NCBI RefSeq assembly: GCF_014836935.1
Contig: NZ_JACSPW010000006.1
Coordinates: forward strand, 124,001-188,000
Length of the DNA stretch: 64,000 nucleotides
Direction of reading: 5' to 3'
Source of the DNA: Solibacillus merdavium
GTDB taxonomy: Bacteria; Bacillota; Bacilli; Bacillales_A; Planococcaceae
The translations under genes were made by a program, and so were the position numbers. Numbering within the stretch: the first letter of the stretch is position 1; every line of letters starts with the position of its first letter. Shown piece by piece: positions 47,059 through 55,489 of this stretch. The notes below the pieces were generated by a model, which was not told the origin of the DNA, did no database searches, and saw only the letters and a program-made list of their open reading frames with translations.

Positions 47059-47173
47059 ATCAATTCCTAAAGAATTACCTTGATGGTCCTGTGCAATGGA
47101 GATCCGATAGCTCTTTAATTGAAGCTTCGTGGACCGAGAATGATTCAATTTGTTACTTAGCTCATAACTACCC
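47059..47173 (-). pseudogene. Decayed SMI1/KNR4 fragment related to the 29992 gene
   Basis: The minus strand shows, in shifting frames, YELS, then IESFSVHEASIKE, then SIAQDHQGNSLGID and a stop. These match ELSDDE, IESYSVPEGAIKE and PIAHDHGGNFLGID of the SMI1-LRR protein at 29992-31518, in the same order. So it is a frameshifted, internally deleted relic of a related gene, lying directly beside a MITE-like element. Confidence 0.72.
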
Positions 47174-47219
47174 AGAACTTTTAAGCCCATGATGTGAAAA
47201 TAGCAATTAGCTGAGAGGA

Positions 47220-47409
47220 AAATAAGCGGAGGATTTACCCTTATTTGCAGAATTGTGCTCATTTTGATGAAAATAAGGGGAGTATTTCCGCTTATTTACG
47301 TTAAAAGCTTTAAATTTTATGTTTTTTTAATAAATAGCCGGAATTTCTTCCTTTATTTTGACCATTATTCACTTTATTTTTTAAATAACGGAAATTTGTT
47401 CCTCTATTT
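47220..47409. repeat. MITE-like element, copy 2 (core)
   Basis: Four 27-base palindromic units starting at 47220, 47271, 47332 and 47383, spacing 51/61/51, the same pattern as at 32942 and 52901. Each unit has AAATA at one end and TTATTT or CTATTT at the other. The ACCAATATT ends seen in copy 1 are not visible here. Any open frames within it are products of the repeat. Confidence 0.72.
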
Positions 47410-47476
47410 TGGACTCACCTTTACCCTAAGGTCCCCTCCTTTAGAGGTTATTGCTGTTATGGAAATAGGTCTTGTT

Positions 47477-47640
47477 TTAACCCTCTAACATTGCATTCAT
47501 CAGATGCGTTTGCTTAATTTCGTTTATTGATAAGTATAATTCGTAGTTACCAAATTCTAAAATTTTATCTAATAATGCATTTAATGATTCTTGAAGATTT
47601 ACTTTTACTTTTAGAGAGAATACAAAATTAGTGAAAGTGT
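47477..47640 (-). pseudogene. Short open frame without start, gene remnant
   Basis: Open frame of about 50 codons ending TAA, with no start before an upstream stop inside the nuclease gene end. It encodes NLQESLNALLDKILEFGNY, a helical segment I cannot assign. Perhaps the C-terminus of a lost gene. Confidence 0.3.
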
Positions 47641-47642
47641 TC

Positions 47643-48581
47643 CTACTCCCCTACCAAACCATCCTTATCAGCATCGTGCATATAAGGATATAACCAATGA
47701 TCACTCGTTATTGGCATACTGAACCCAGCTGCTTTGGCTTCTTTAATTGTCACCTGTCCGTTACCATTTGTATCAACACTAGAAATATCACCTTTAGTGT
47801 TTGAATTAGTCGATTTGGGAGGTTCACTATTAGTTAAACCGAGTGATTCGTTTACTTCATCAGGGTTCACGTTGTCAAATGTATCAACGATCTTTTTACC
47901 CTTTAAAGTATACGTATACTGATAACTTGAAGGAATCTGCGTTTTTGTATTCGGATATTTGATAATGGCTTCAAACATAGTGGCACCATCAGCTTTACGG
48001 ATTGCGTCTTCCATATAAGCTTGATCACCATGTCGGTTGAGCGTACTATTTTGTGGGGTAATATTGTATGCGTTCGATACCCCTCCGAGTGAATCAGCAA
48101 TGACATGTCCTTCATCTAAAACGGAACTTTCGACACCAGGAACCTTTGCTTCATCAGCGTAGTATCTACCAGACGATAATACCGGTTCGTTATCGTCATC
48201 TTGTAGTATAATTTTGTCCGCAATGACACGTACTAATTGCCCGTATTCATTTGTAAATGCCCAATAATCACGGTCCCCGAAACCAATGTTAACTACCACG
48301 TTAGGTTCACGATGACCAGATAAATTACCGCCATCCACTTCTATAAGTTTATATCCTGAAAACTGGTCTTTATTTGATTGAGCTGGAGTTTCCTCTACTA
48401 TAGGTTCATCAACAACCGTAGTGGCAGTTTCTTCACCTTCACTATTTTCATTTGTATCAACTGTTGTTACTTCTTGTGTATCTGTTTCTCCATCTGTAAT
48501 GGATGCATTTTCTACTTCAGTACAACCAACCATAAAGATAGCTGTTAAAAGTAAGAATAACACGTTCATTTTATTCTTCAT
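47643..48581 (-). CDS. Lipoprotein DNA/RNA non-specific endonuclease
   Basis: 312 residues. Lipoprotein signal with lipobox MVGC (Cys near 20), acidic Thr/Glu-rich linker to about 70, nuclease domain with LDEGHVIADSLGG near 160 (a DRGH-type catalytic His) and NITPQNSTLNRHG near 180 (metal-binding Asn), as in the PF13930-type EndA-like nucleases, then a C-terminal calcium-loop pair DTNGNGQVTIKEA and DADKDGLVGE. Likely degrades extracellular nucleic acid at the cell surface, with calcium binding for stability. ATG follows AGGAGAGTCC. Single gene. Confidence 0.85.
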   Translation of the reverse strand: MKNKMNVLFLLLTAIFMVGCTEVENASITDGETDTQEVTTVDTNENSEGEETATTVVDEPIVEETPAQSNKDQFSGYKLIEVDGGNLSGHREPNVVVNIGFGDRDYWAFTNEYGQLVRVIADKIILQDDDNEPVLSSGRYYADEAKVPGVESSVLDEGHVIADSLGGVSNAYNITPQNSTLNRHGDQAYMEDAIRKADGATMFEAIIKYPNTKTQIPSSYQYTYTLKGKKIVDTFDNVNPDEVNESLGLTNSEPPKSTNSNTKGDISSVDTNGNGQVTIKEAKAAGFSMPITSDHWLYPYMHDADKDGLVGE

Positions 48582-48789
48582 TTTTTAGGACTCTCCTATA
48601 ATCATTACATATTGTTCACTCAAAAAGAATGCTAACATAGTTTAACATTGTTAACCTCTCGATAATAGTAGAAATATATTGCGATAATATTCAGAGATAT
48701 TTTTTACTGGAATCAGATTTATTCGTAAAATGAAATGATATTAAACAAGATTCCGCCCTCCCAAACTCTTATTTAGTAATATGCAGAAA

Positions 48790-48828
48790 GAAAAAAGGCG
48801 CTAATTCTTATTATAGAATCGCGCCTTA
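48790..48828 (-). terminator. Terminator of the Nudix gene
   Basis: AAGGCGC.ATTCTA-type stem around TAATA with six T on the minus-strand side, ten bases past the stop. Confidence 0.85.
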
Positions 48829-48837
48829 AAACTAATA

Positions 48838-49272
48838 TTACACATGCAAATTATCCTGTAGTAGTTTCTCTGCAAGTTTAATGTTTTCTTTTAAAAATAT
48901 AGGTAATTCTGTATGAGTAAGAATCTCTGAAGTAGTCATCCAAACAACATCATCCACTTCATCCGTACTTTTAGCGTAAGGTTCCCCAGATTTATGCTGA
49001 CATAGAAAAACGATATCTATCACATTTATCCCTGATTCTGTCACGAAGGAGGAACTATTTACATATTTAATGCCTGTAATTTCACAACCTACTTCTTCAA
49101 AAACTTCTCGTTTTAACGTTCTTTCCAAAATATCAGATGAATTACCTTCAATCTCACACTTTCCACCTACTAAGGAGAGGCCTCCACCAGCATGCTCCTC
49201 CTTTTCACTTCTATGGATTAATAGCCATTTCTCATTGCGACGAATTGCTCCTTCTACATTTACTACAAACAT
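48838..49272 (-). CDS. Nudix hydrolase
   Basis: 144 residues. The Nudix box is present at about 37-60: GGKCEIEGN, then REVFEEVG, with three or so extra residues compared with the strict spacing. MutT-like; substrate unknown. ATG at 49272 follows GGGGGAAATTTT; a TTG at 49323 overlapping the GNAT stop lacks a site. Last gene of a pair with the upstream acetyltransferase. Confidence 0.87.
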   Translation of the reverse strand: MFVVNVEGAIRRNEKWLLIHRSEKEEHAGGGLSLVGGKCEIEGNSSDILERTLKREVFEEVGCEITGIKYVNSSSFVTESGINVIDIVFLCQHKSGEPYAKSTDEVDDVVWMTTSEILTHTELPIFLKENIKLAEKLLQDNLHV

Positions 49273-49319
49273 AAAATTTCCCCCTGAAATTTTGACTTTA
49301 TCTATCAAATCTTGCCGTT

Positions 49320-49793
49320 TCAATAAATCACTTTCTTAAATACATCAATCTTTTCGTATTTTTCATCAGAAACAGTTTCAACATAGATCCACCCTCTTTT
49401 TCTGTAATATTCAGATGCATCCTCTGTTCTTAAATATAGTTCATTGAAACCTAATTCCTTAACTACTTCGATGGTTTTGTCTATTAACGCTTTCCCAACA
49501 CTTCTACCTCGATATTCAGGTTTCGTATATAAAGATGCCAGCCAAGGTTTGTACCTTTCCCTTATCTTTAGATCGTTTTCAAAAATTGAAACTGTACCTA
49601 TACATTCTCCGTTCTCAAAAGCAACGAGAGTTATTGGAAAAGTAGTATCCTTTTCATTTGAAATATAATTCACTACATCTTCAAATTTCTTACTACTACC
49701 AGTTTTCTCAACAAATTCCTTGAAAATCATTTTCGAAACTTCATTTATTTTATCAGGATGTTTTTTTAAAAAATCGATTTCTATTTTTATCAC
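49320..49793 (-). CDS. GNAT family N-acetyltransferase
   Basis: 157 residues. LASLYTKPEYRGRSVGKALIDK near 88-108 holds the acetyl-CoA motif RGRSVG, followed by ELYLRTEDASEYYRKRGW, typical of GNAT. Acceptor unknown. GTG start has AAAGG immediately before it, closer than usual, so the exact start is uncertain. Pair with the Nudix gene 47 bases downstream. Confidence 0.86.
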   Translation of the reverse strand: MIKIEIDFLKKHPDKINEVSKMIFKEFVEKTGSSKKFEDVVNYISNEKDTTFPITLVAFENGECIGTVSIFENDLKIRERYKPWLASLYTKPEYRGRSVGKALIDKTIEVVKELGFNELYLRTEDASEYYRKRGWIYVETVSDEKYEKIDVFKKVIY

Positions 49794-49856
49794 CCTTTCA
49801 ATTATTTTAAATTCGATTCGAGTAAGGTCATTCTTACTTTTTACCAGCTACACAAG

Positions 49857-50651
49857 TCAAAATTTTTCTGATTCAAGTCTGTCTAACCAGTTATGAACTA
49901 ATGCATTAAATACATCGGTTTGTTCGATTTGAAGGTTGTGACCAGCCATATCAAGAACTGAAAAAGTTGCCCTTGGATAATCCTCTATAAGTCGCCAGAC
50001 ATCGTGATATCCAACTATATGATCTTGGCGACCTGTTATAATTAGTGTGGGATATTCCATTTTAGACGAAATATCGAAAGTAAAGCCATATCCGTTTTGA
50101 CGGATATAGTTCAGGAATTCCTCATTTGTTTGTTTAGAAGGAAGTAAAATTTCATTTCTAAACCTTTCCCATTCAGTTTGACCTTGTACTACCCCCATGG
50201 AGCAAAATTCCTCAGCATCTTCTGGAGACAAAAGAGATATGAAGTTGCTATCTCTTTTTATAGTGGTCTGCTTTGGTACTTCCCTGTCATTGAATTCAGG
50301 TACTGTCAATGGCGCAATCAGTAATAATCCACGAACTGTATTCTGTCGTAAACTGGCTATCCCTCTTGCAATGTACCCTCCATATGAATTACCACAAATA
50401 ATAAACTCTTCGCCAGGGATAAGCTGGTCTAAAAGTTGTAATATTGCTTCTAACATATCATCAGAATTATGAATAGATGGTTGTGGCTCGGATTGCCCCA
50501 TTCCCGGCATATCTATGTATATTCTTTTCCATCCGCTCCGTTTCTCAAATAACGGTTCCAATGCATGTAACATTACTTGATGGTCAAGCGTCCAACCATG
50601 CAACATAACGATAGGATATCCTTCTCCAATTACTTTATGGTAAATCGACAC
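49857..50651 (-). CDS. Alpha/beta hydrolase
   Basis: 264 residues. HGWTLD near 19 (oxyanion region), DMPGMGQSE near 47, nucleophile GNSYGG near 88, Asp in GRQDHIVGY near 206 and His in AGHNLQIEQ near 234. The catalytic triad is complete. Substrate unknown. GTG start follows GGGGGAGAATAC. Single gene. Confidence 0.88.
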   Translation of the reverse strand: MSIYHKVIGEGYPIVMLHGWTLDHQVMLHALEPLFEKRSGWKRIYIDMPGMGQSEPQPSIHNSDDMLEAILQLLDQLIPGEEFIICGNSYGGYIARGIASLRQNTVRGLLLIAPLTVPEFNDREVPKQTTIKRDSNFISLLSPEDAEEFCSMGVVQGQTEWERFRNEILLPSKQTNEEFLNYIRQNGYGFTFDISSKMEYPTLIITGRQDHIVGYHDVWRLIEDYPRATFSVLDMAGHNLQIEQTDVFNALVHNWLDRLESEKF

Positions 50652-50753
50652 GTATTCTCCCCCTTTTACTGCGTTCAGTTAAATGTAATATCCACACTAT
50701 TCTAACATAAATACCCATTTATTTTGTAAAGGGTATTTCCAAATTGGCTCAAT

Positions 50754-50788
50754 TTAAAAAGGCACATTTCTTATTAAAGAAATGCACC
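50754..50788 (-). terminator. Terminator of the cold-shock-like gene
   Basis: GGTGCATTTCTT and AAGAAATGTGCC arms read on the minus strand, then TTTTT, about 20 bases past the stop. Confidence 0.85.
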
Positions 50789-50809
50789 AGATTACTGAAT
50801 AAGTATTTT

Positions 50810-51055
50810 TTAATCAGAAATAACAATTAAATTTTCAGCTACTTGTTTCTGATCTGTAGAATTTGGGCTTTCAATTAAATCGAATGATACTTCTTGACCT
50901 TCTTTAAGAAAACTAAATCCATCCGGAAATCTTTTGTTATCAGGTAAGATCGAACTAAAGTGAACGAAAACATGATTAGAATCTTCACCATCAAGCATTA
51001 TACGACCGTACCCCTTTTCAACTTTATACCACTTAACTATTCCCTCTCTTTTCAT
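50810..51055 (-). CDS. Cold shock domain protein
   Basis: 81 residues. GIVKWYKVEKGYGRI (RNP1-like region; the Phe of KGFGFI is Tyr and Arg) and VFVHFSSI (RNP2) with KEGQEVSFDLIE show a cold-shock domain, so single-stranded nucleic acid binding is expected. It has a ten-residue insert after FSSI compared with 66-residue CspA proteins. ATG follows AAAAGAT, a weak site. Single gene. Confidence 0.85.
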   Translation of the reverse strand: MKREGIVKWYKVEKGYGRIMLDGEDSNHVFVHFSSILPDNKRFPDGFSFLKEGQEVSFDLIESPNSTDQKQVAENLIVISD

Positions 51056-51211
51056 ATCTTTTCATCCTTTCATTCGTTCAATAAATACATTGCATAAATT
51101 TTAACATAAATACTAAATTACTTGATAAGCGTTGCTCAGTCAAACGGTCTAATTGCTGTAAAAACATAGTTACTCTTCAAATAAGGTATAGCCAATTAGG
51201 ATTTATGTAAT

Positions 51212-51248
51212 AAAAAAGGAGACACAAATCCTCTGAGAATTGTGTCTC
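51212..51248 (-). terminator. Terminator of the MFS gene
   Basis: GAGACACAA and TTGTGTCTC arms with a T run on the minus strand, ten bases past the stop. Confidence 0.85.
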
Positions 51249-51258
51249 TAATTCACCT

Positions 51259-52428
51259 TTAACCGCGCCCTGTTTCAGCAGGTTTAGTATTGGTTTCTTT
51301 AACTTGTTGGCAACTAAGGGCAAAGCTTAAAATTGCTGCACTGCTACAAACATATGGAAGTAAAGTGTAGCCCCAATTAGAAATGACGTAACCGCCAAGC
51401 ATTGATCCTAACGTAATACCCACATACAAAGCTGTCATATTCCACGCCATAACACTACCTCGTTCATTTGGATATTCCCCCGCTAACCTAGCGGTGTAAG
51501 ATGTAAATCCTGCATATCCAATTAAAGCCCATAAGAATAAGCAGAAATAAATCCAAATACTTGATGTAAAGAATATGCCTAAACAAACGAGTATTAGCAC
51601 TAAGAAAATGAGTGTAAGTTTTGAAATTTTCTTTTCTCCAAATCGATCTGTTAACTGTCCACCCGTAAGGCTACCTATGACAGCACCAATACCATAAAAT
51701 GTTATAGCTGTAGCGATTTCTAATGATGAAAAACTATTCTCGGAATAAAGGGCCGCGCCTAAGTAAACATATAAAGCATACATTGAAATCGCCCAACTAG
51801 TAGTCACACTTACTGAACCAAATATTCGTAATAAATTTCCCCCAAGTAGATTCCTCGTTGAATGGCTTTTCGAATTATTTTTCCATGTTTTATGATTTAC
51901 TACTGCCAATATAGTGCCCATAAGAGCCAGTGCAACAAATACTGAACGCCAACCAAGAAAATGCTCTAACAAAATACCGATTGGAGCTCCTGCCCAAAGA
52001 GCTGTTAAGTGACCTGAGGCAAGAATCGAAAGCCATGTCCCTGTCCGATTTGGAGGTGCAACATCGCCAATAATTGCATAAAGCAACGGAGCAATTGAAG
52101 CAACTGATAAACCAACTAAAATACGACTAACAATTAACCAAAAAAATGTAGGTGCGAAAGCGGTTAGTATGTTAGAAATGACGAACAACACTAACCCAAA
52201 TGTAATATACGCTCCCCGTCCATGTTTATCTGACAGCCACCCAAAAAAAGGAGCGAAAATAGCATAGGTGATTGCAAAAACGGTAATCATCCAGCCAGTC
52301 ATCGCCGAACTTGTATTATACGCTTCAGAAATAAATGGCATTAAAGGAGAAACTACAAATAAGTCAATGCCGATTAAAAACAAAGTAATCCAGCCAACAA
52401 TCAAACTGACTCTCCCATGCACCTTCAA
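51259..52428 (-). CDS. MFS transporter, drug:H+ antiporter-like
   Basis: About 389 residues, twelve hydrophobic segments. MFS motif A FGWLSDKHGRG after helix 2 and its repeat GGQLTDRFGEKK after helix 8; DHA1-type layout related to AraJ/PbuE-like exporters. Substrate unknown. I put the start at TTG 52428 with AGAGG eight bases upstream; a further TTG at 52473 lacks a site. Single gene with its own terminator. Confidence 0.87.
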   Translation of the reverse strand: MKVHGRVSLIVGWITLFLIGIDLFVVSPLMPFISEAYNTSSAMTGWMITVFAITYAIFAPFFGWLSDKHGRGAYITFGLVLFVISNILTAFAPTFFWLIVSRILVGLSVASIAPLLYAIIGDVAPPNRTGTWLSILASGHLTALWAGAPIGILLEHFLGWRSVFVALALMGTILAVVNHKTWKNNSKSHSTRNLLGGNLLRIFGSVSVTTSWAISMYALYVYLGAALYSENSFSSLEIATAITFYGIGAVIGSLTGGQLTDRFGEKKISKLTLIFLVLILVCLGIFFTSSIWIYFCLFLWALIGYAGFTSYTARLAGEYPNERGSVMAWNMTALYVGITLGSMLGGYVISNWGYTLLPYVCSSAAILSFALSCQQVKETNTKPAETGRG

Positions 52429-52837
52429 AATTAAAACCTCTTTTACATTTAATATTAAATGTATATTATTCAAAGTTGTAAAAAATGGACTTCTTGTTCA
52501 AGCAGACTTTCCACTCGTTTCCACGGCGCACCTTTTGAAGATAAAAAAGGCAGATTTCCTTTTGGGCACCCCCACCAATAAAAGAGTTATTCTGAAAAAG
52601 GCAAATTTATATTGAAGTTTCGTTCCCAATTCCACTAGTTATTTCACCTATACTTAATTACAATATAATTAAATGGAATATTTGAACATTTGTAATGGAT
52701 AAATTTATCATCACCATAATATGGGGTTGCTTTTCTAATAAAATCTCTCTTAATTGATTGGTGGGATACGGCAAGACAGCGCTAAAGCCATGTGATACGT
52801 GTCTTTATCACTGCCTTTATTGCTGTTTACGAGGTCC
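52429..52837. other. Intergenic, no gene seen
   Basis: The plus-strand frame running out of the MFS gene is an antisense shadow. No other coding frame, hairpin with T run or clear promoter found. Confidence 0.4.
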
Positions 52838-53115
52838 ACCAATATTTTTATTTAAATAACTAATTAGCCATCAAAAAATAAGTTTTTCATTGCCCTCTTA
52901 AAATAAGGGGAGATTTTACCGTTATTTGAATGATGTAGCCCATTCTTAGGATAAATAAAGGAACGTTTTACTGTTATTTTGAATAAAATCCTTAAATTTC
53001 ATATTTTTTAGGTCAATAACGGAAATCCCTTCCGTTATTTTCTCTATTTTTTATGTTATTTTAAAAATAACGGAAATTCATTCCCCTATTTACCTCATTA
53101 CGCAATTCAATCTAC
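52838..53115. mobile_element. MITE-like element, copy 3 (inverted relative to copy 1)
   Basis: Begins with ACCAATATT (52838-52846). Four 27-base units start at 52901, 52953, 53014 and 53065 (spacing 52/61/51). Flanking sequence CGAGGTC.ACCAATATT and CTAATTAGCCATCA matches the right flank of copy 1 read in reverse, and the right side matches its left flank until the terminal repeat is lost near 53110. So this is the same element inserted in the other direction. Confidence 0.73.
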
Positions 53116-53434
53116 AAAAGCTTTGAATCCACACCGCCCGGAATGGAGTACAACGGACGCGAGCTTCAAAACACTTGCTTCAACGCGTTTTCCCGTAGCG
53201 CAGCAGAACGGAATTCATTAGAAAATCTTATTTTTTTAATTTTGTCATCCTCAACTTTTGGTGATGCAACTTGTAGAGCAGGAAAAGCTAGAAAGTAACC
53301 CTAAAATCATTAGGGAATCAATGGCGCCTCTTTTGCATTTGTATAACAAACCTTACAATTGTGACAATAGTGTTCAAAGAGTGTTCGTGGTTACAAAAAG
53401 ACACAGTACAAATGAATGATTATACGCTAACTCA
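53116..53434. other. Intergenic, no gene seen
   Basis: A GC-richer patch near 53130-53215 stands out from its surroundings, but no frame, hairpin or known repeat is evident. Confidence 0.35.
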
Positions 53435-54022
53435 TTAATAAGCTACTATATGCCCTCTCATACTTGTAATAAGACTAGTTGTTATACCAATAAATATTAT
53501 CGTTAAAATGGAGAGATAAAATGTTTCTTGAGATAATAATAACCCCCCAATAATTATAACAATTGAATCAATCATCAAAATAAAAATCCCTACATTAATA
53601 CCTGTCTTCTCACACAAAAACTGGGCAATAAAATCCGTGCCTCCTGTACTTGTTTGAAAACATAACATCATCCCGATTCCTACGCCTACCAAGATGCCAC
53701 CTAGAATAGAGCTGTATACCGCTTCAATTTTTATTAGCTTACTAAGAGGTGAAAGATAATCAATAAAAAAAGCAGATAGAATCATGCCATGTAAACTATT
53801 ATAGAAATAGTTTCTATAATGAAACCATGCGTATATAAAGATGGGAATACTTAATATGATTATTATAATTCCTGTATTAAACCCCCATAAGTAATTTGCT
53901 ATTAATCCAATACCAACTGTCCCTCCATCTAAAATTTTATGCGGTACTAAAAACAGATTTATACCTAAAGATAGAATAATACTGCCTAAAATTAGCGCCA
54001 AACTTTTTTTAAGAAAATACAC
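53435..54022 (-). CDS. YitT family membrane protein, short form
   Basis: 195 residues with about five or six hydrophobic segments. GSIILSLGINLFLVPHKILDGG and TSTGGTDFIAQFL are marks of the YitT/DUF161 family. Usual members (about 280 residues) carry a cytoplasmic DUF2179 domain after the membrane part; here the protein ends at SMRGHIVAY, so that domain is missing. It may be a natural short form or a truncation. GTG at 54022 has AGAGG eight bases upstream; GTG at 54031 is too close to it. Confidence 0.78.
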   Translation of the reverse strand: MYFLKKSLALILGSIILSLGINLFLVPHKILDGGTVGIGLIANYLWGFNTGIIIIILSIPIFIYAWFHYRNYFYNSLHGMILSAFFIDYLSPLSKLIKIEAVYSSILGGILVGVGIGMMLCFQTSTGGTDFIAQFLCEKTGINVGIFILMIDSIVIIIGGLLLSQETFYLSILTIIFIGITTSLITSMRGHIVAY

Positions 54023-54201
54023 GGAGGCCACCTCTTAATATCAACTTTTTTAAATACTGATAAATATATGTTCTCGAAGAAAATTAAATGTATTCTTAAA
54101 AAGCATTTTTAGTGATGCCTCGCTATATGATTATAGTTAATGGAAATGGGAATATTATTCTTACTTACCATTAATCTTAAATGTAGCTAGGAGGAATATA
54201 A

Positions 54202-54960
54202 TTGGATATATCATTATTATTAGAGTATGGTTGGGTACTATTATTATTAATTGGCTTAGAAGGATTGCTTGCGGCAGATAATGCCCTCGTTTTAGCTATC
54301 ATGGTTAAACATTTACCTGAAAAAGAAAGACGGAGGGCTCTTTTTTATGGTCTAGCAGGTGCCTTCATATTCCGTTTCGCTTCGTTATTTATTATTTCCT
54401 TCCTAGTAGATGTATGGCAGGTTCAGGCTATTGGAGCTCTCTATTTACTATTTATTGCAATTAATCATATTGCTAGAAAGATATATTTTAAAAACAAAGT
54501 ACATGTGAAAGTGAATGAGAAGAAGAAATCTGGTTTTTGGGGAACGGTTATTAAAGTGGAATTGGCGGATATTGCATTTGCGGTTGATTCCATTTTAGCA
54601 GCTGTAGCTCTTGCAATGACACTTCCTAATACAGACTTACCTACAATTGGTGGCATGGATGGAGGAAAGTTCCTAGTCATATTCACAGGTGGTTTAATCG
54701 GGTTAATCATCATGCGTTTTGCAGCAAACTTTTTTGTAAAACTTCTTGGAGCAAAACCAGGCTTAGAAATTGCTGCATTTGTAATCGTTGGATGGGTAGG
54801 TGTTAAACTCGCTGTTTTAACTTTAAGCCATCCTGATGTGAATATTATTTCTTATACGTTTGCCCATTCCTTTGAGTGGAAACTAACTTTCTATAGCGTA
54901 TTAATTGCTATTGCAGTAGCTGGTTGGTTTTTATCCAAAGATAATACTTCTAAAGAATAA
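54202..54960 (+). CDS. TerC family membrane protein, YkoY-like
   Basis: 252 residues, seven or so hydrophobic segments. LEGLLAADNALVLAIMV and ELADIAFAVDSILAAVAL carry the membrane-embedded Asp residues of the TerC family, which exports manganese in Bacillus (YkoY, YceF). Start TTG has AGGAGGAATATAA upstream. I looked for the manganese riboswitch often in front of ykoY and see none in the 170-base gap. Single gene with a terminator. Confidence 0.88.
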   Translation: MDISLLLEYGWVLLLLIGLEGLLAADNALVLAIMVKHLPEKERRRALFYGLAGAFIFRFASLFIISFLVDVWQVQAIGALYLLFIAINHIARKIYFKNKVHVKVNEKKKSGFWGTVIKVELADIAFAVDSILAAVALAMTLPNTDLPTIGGMDGGKFLVIFTGGLIGLIIMRFAANFFVKLLGAKPGLEIAAFVIVGWVGVKLAVLTLSHPDVNIISYTFAHSFEWKLTFYSVLIAIAVAGWFLSKDNTSKE

Positions 54961-54973
54961 TGAATTGAGAGTA

Positions 54974-55030
54974 AAATAACCGGAGGATTTCCCCTTATCT
55001 GCGGAATTGGCTTCATTTCACGGAAAATAT
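54974..55030. repeat. MITE-like element, partial copy 4
   Basis: One 27-base unit (54974-55000) followed by a spacer resembling that after the first unit of copy 2 (GAATTG..CTCATTT), then decays. It directly follows the TerC stop. A broken-off end of the same element. Confidence 0.55.
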
Positions 55031-55050
55031 ATGTGTTATTCCTAATTAAA

Positions 55051-55110
55051 AAACCGCAGATGAATATAACCACCAAAATATATGAAAGTGGTTATAGTCC
55101 CTGCGGTTTT
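55051..55110 (+). terminator. Terminator of the TerC gene
   Basis: Two-part stem: AAACCGCAG/CTGCGGTTT outside and ATAACCAC/GTGGTTAT inside, with TTTTCGCTT after. It lies 90 bases past the stop, the partial repeat having come between. Confidence 0.75.
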
Positions 55111-55142
55111 CGCTTAAATGTTAGGTGACTCTGCTAATTTCA

Positions 55143-55298
55143 TTAGATAGTACTGTTAGAAATATCCTCTATTTGAGAAGGATATAGCGAATCGTAAATA
55201 AATCTTGAATGATCACCAAGTACTTGAAGCCAAAGCTGATGTTCAAAAACAGCACTCTTCAAATAATTTCCCACGCAATTTACATCCCCTTTTTTCAC
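55143..55298 (-). pseudogene. Short DUF2935-like fragment
   Basis: 51 codons from GTG, encoding FEHQLWLQVLGDHSRFIYDS, the opening pattern of DUF2935 (FEHRFWLQILGDHARFI-type), then a stop. Family members are much longer, so this is a 3'-truncated remnant or a very short paralogue. No clear ribosome site, which favours a remnant. Confidence 0.55.
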
Positions 55299-55369
55299 AC
55301 TGATATCCAATCTATTCGACTTGAAATCTTTTTATGAGATTAATTCAACTGAGCACAGTTTGAACAGAA

Positions 55370-55410
55370 CAAAAAAAAGAGTAATACAGTCTAACTGTTT
55401 ACTCTTTTGA
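55370..55410 (-). terminator. Hairpin repeat copy 3, terminator of the Liv operon
   Basis: AAAAGAGTAAACAGTTAG arm pairing with CTGTATTACTCTTTTTTTT on the minus strand; T run follows. It lies 80 bases past the LivJ stop. Same family as 21591-21630 and 24314-24353. Confidence 0.75.
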
Positions 55411-55489
55411 AATGTTTCCCCCAGCACTAAGTACGGGATATAATTCGTAAAATATGATTATTTCTATCTGTAAATACCTTCACTAATAT

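Noticed and set aside
47255-47488. Plus-strand frame of 77 codons
   Set aside because: It lies wholly within and beside the repeat element, has no ribosome site and repeated phrases that come from the palindromic units.
54032-54201. Manganese riboswitch before the TerC gene
   Set aside because: Known for ykoY in Bacillus, but none of its conserved segments can be found in this 170-base gap.
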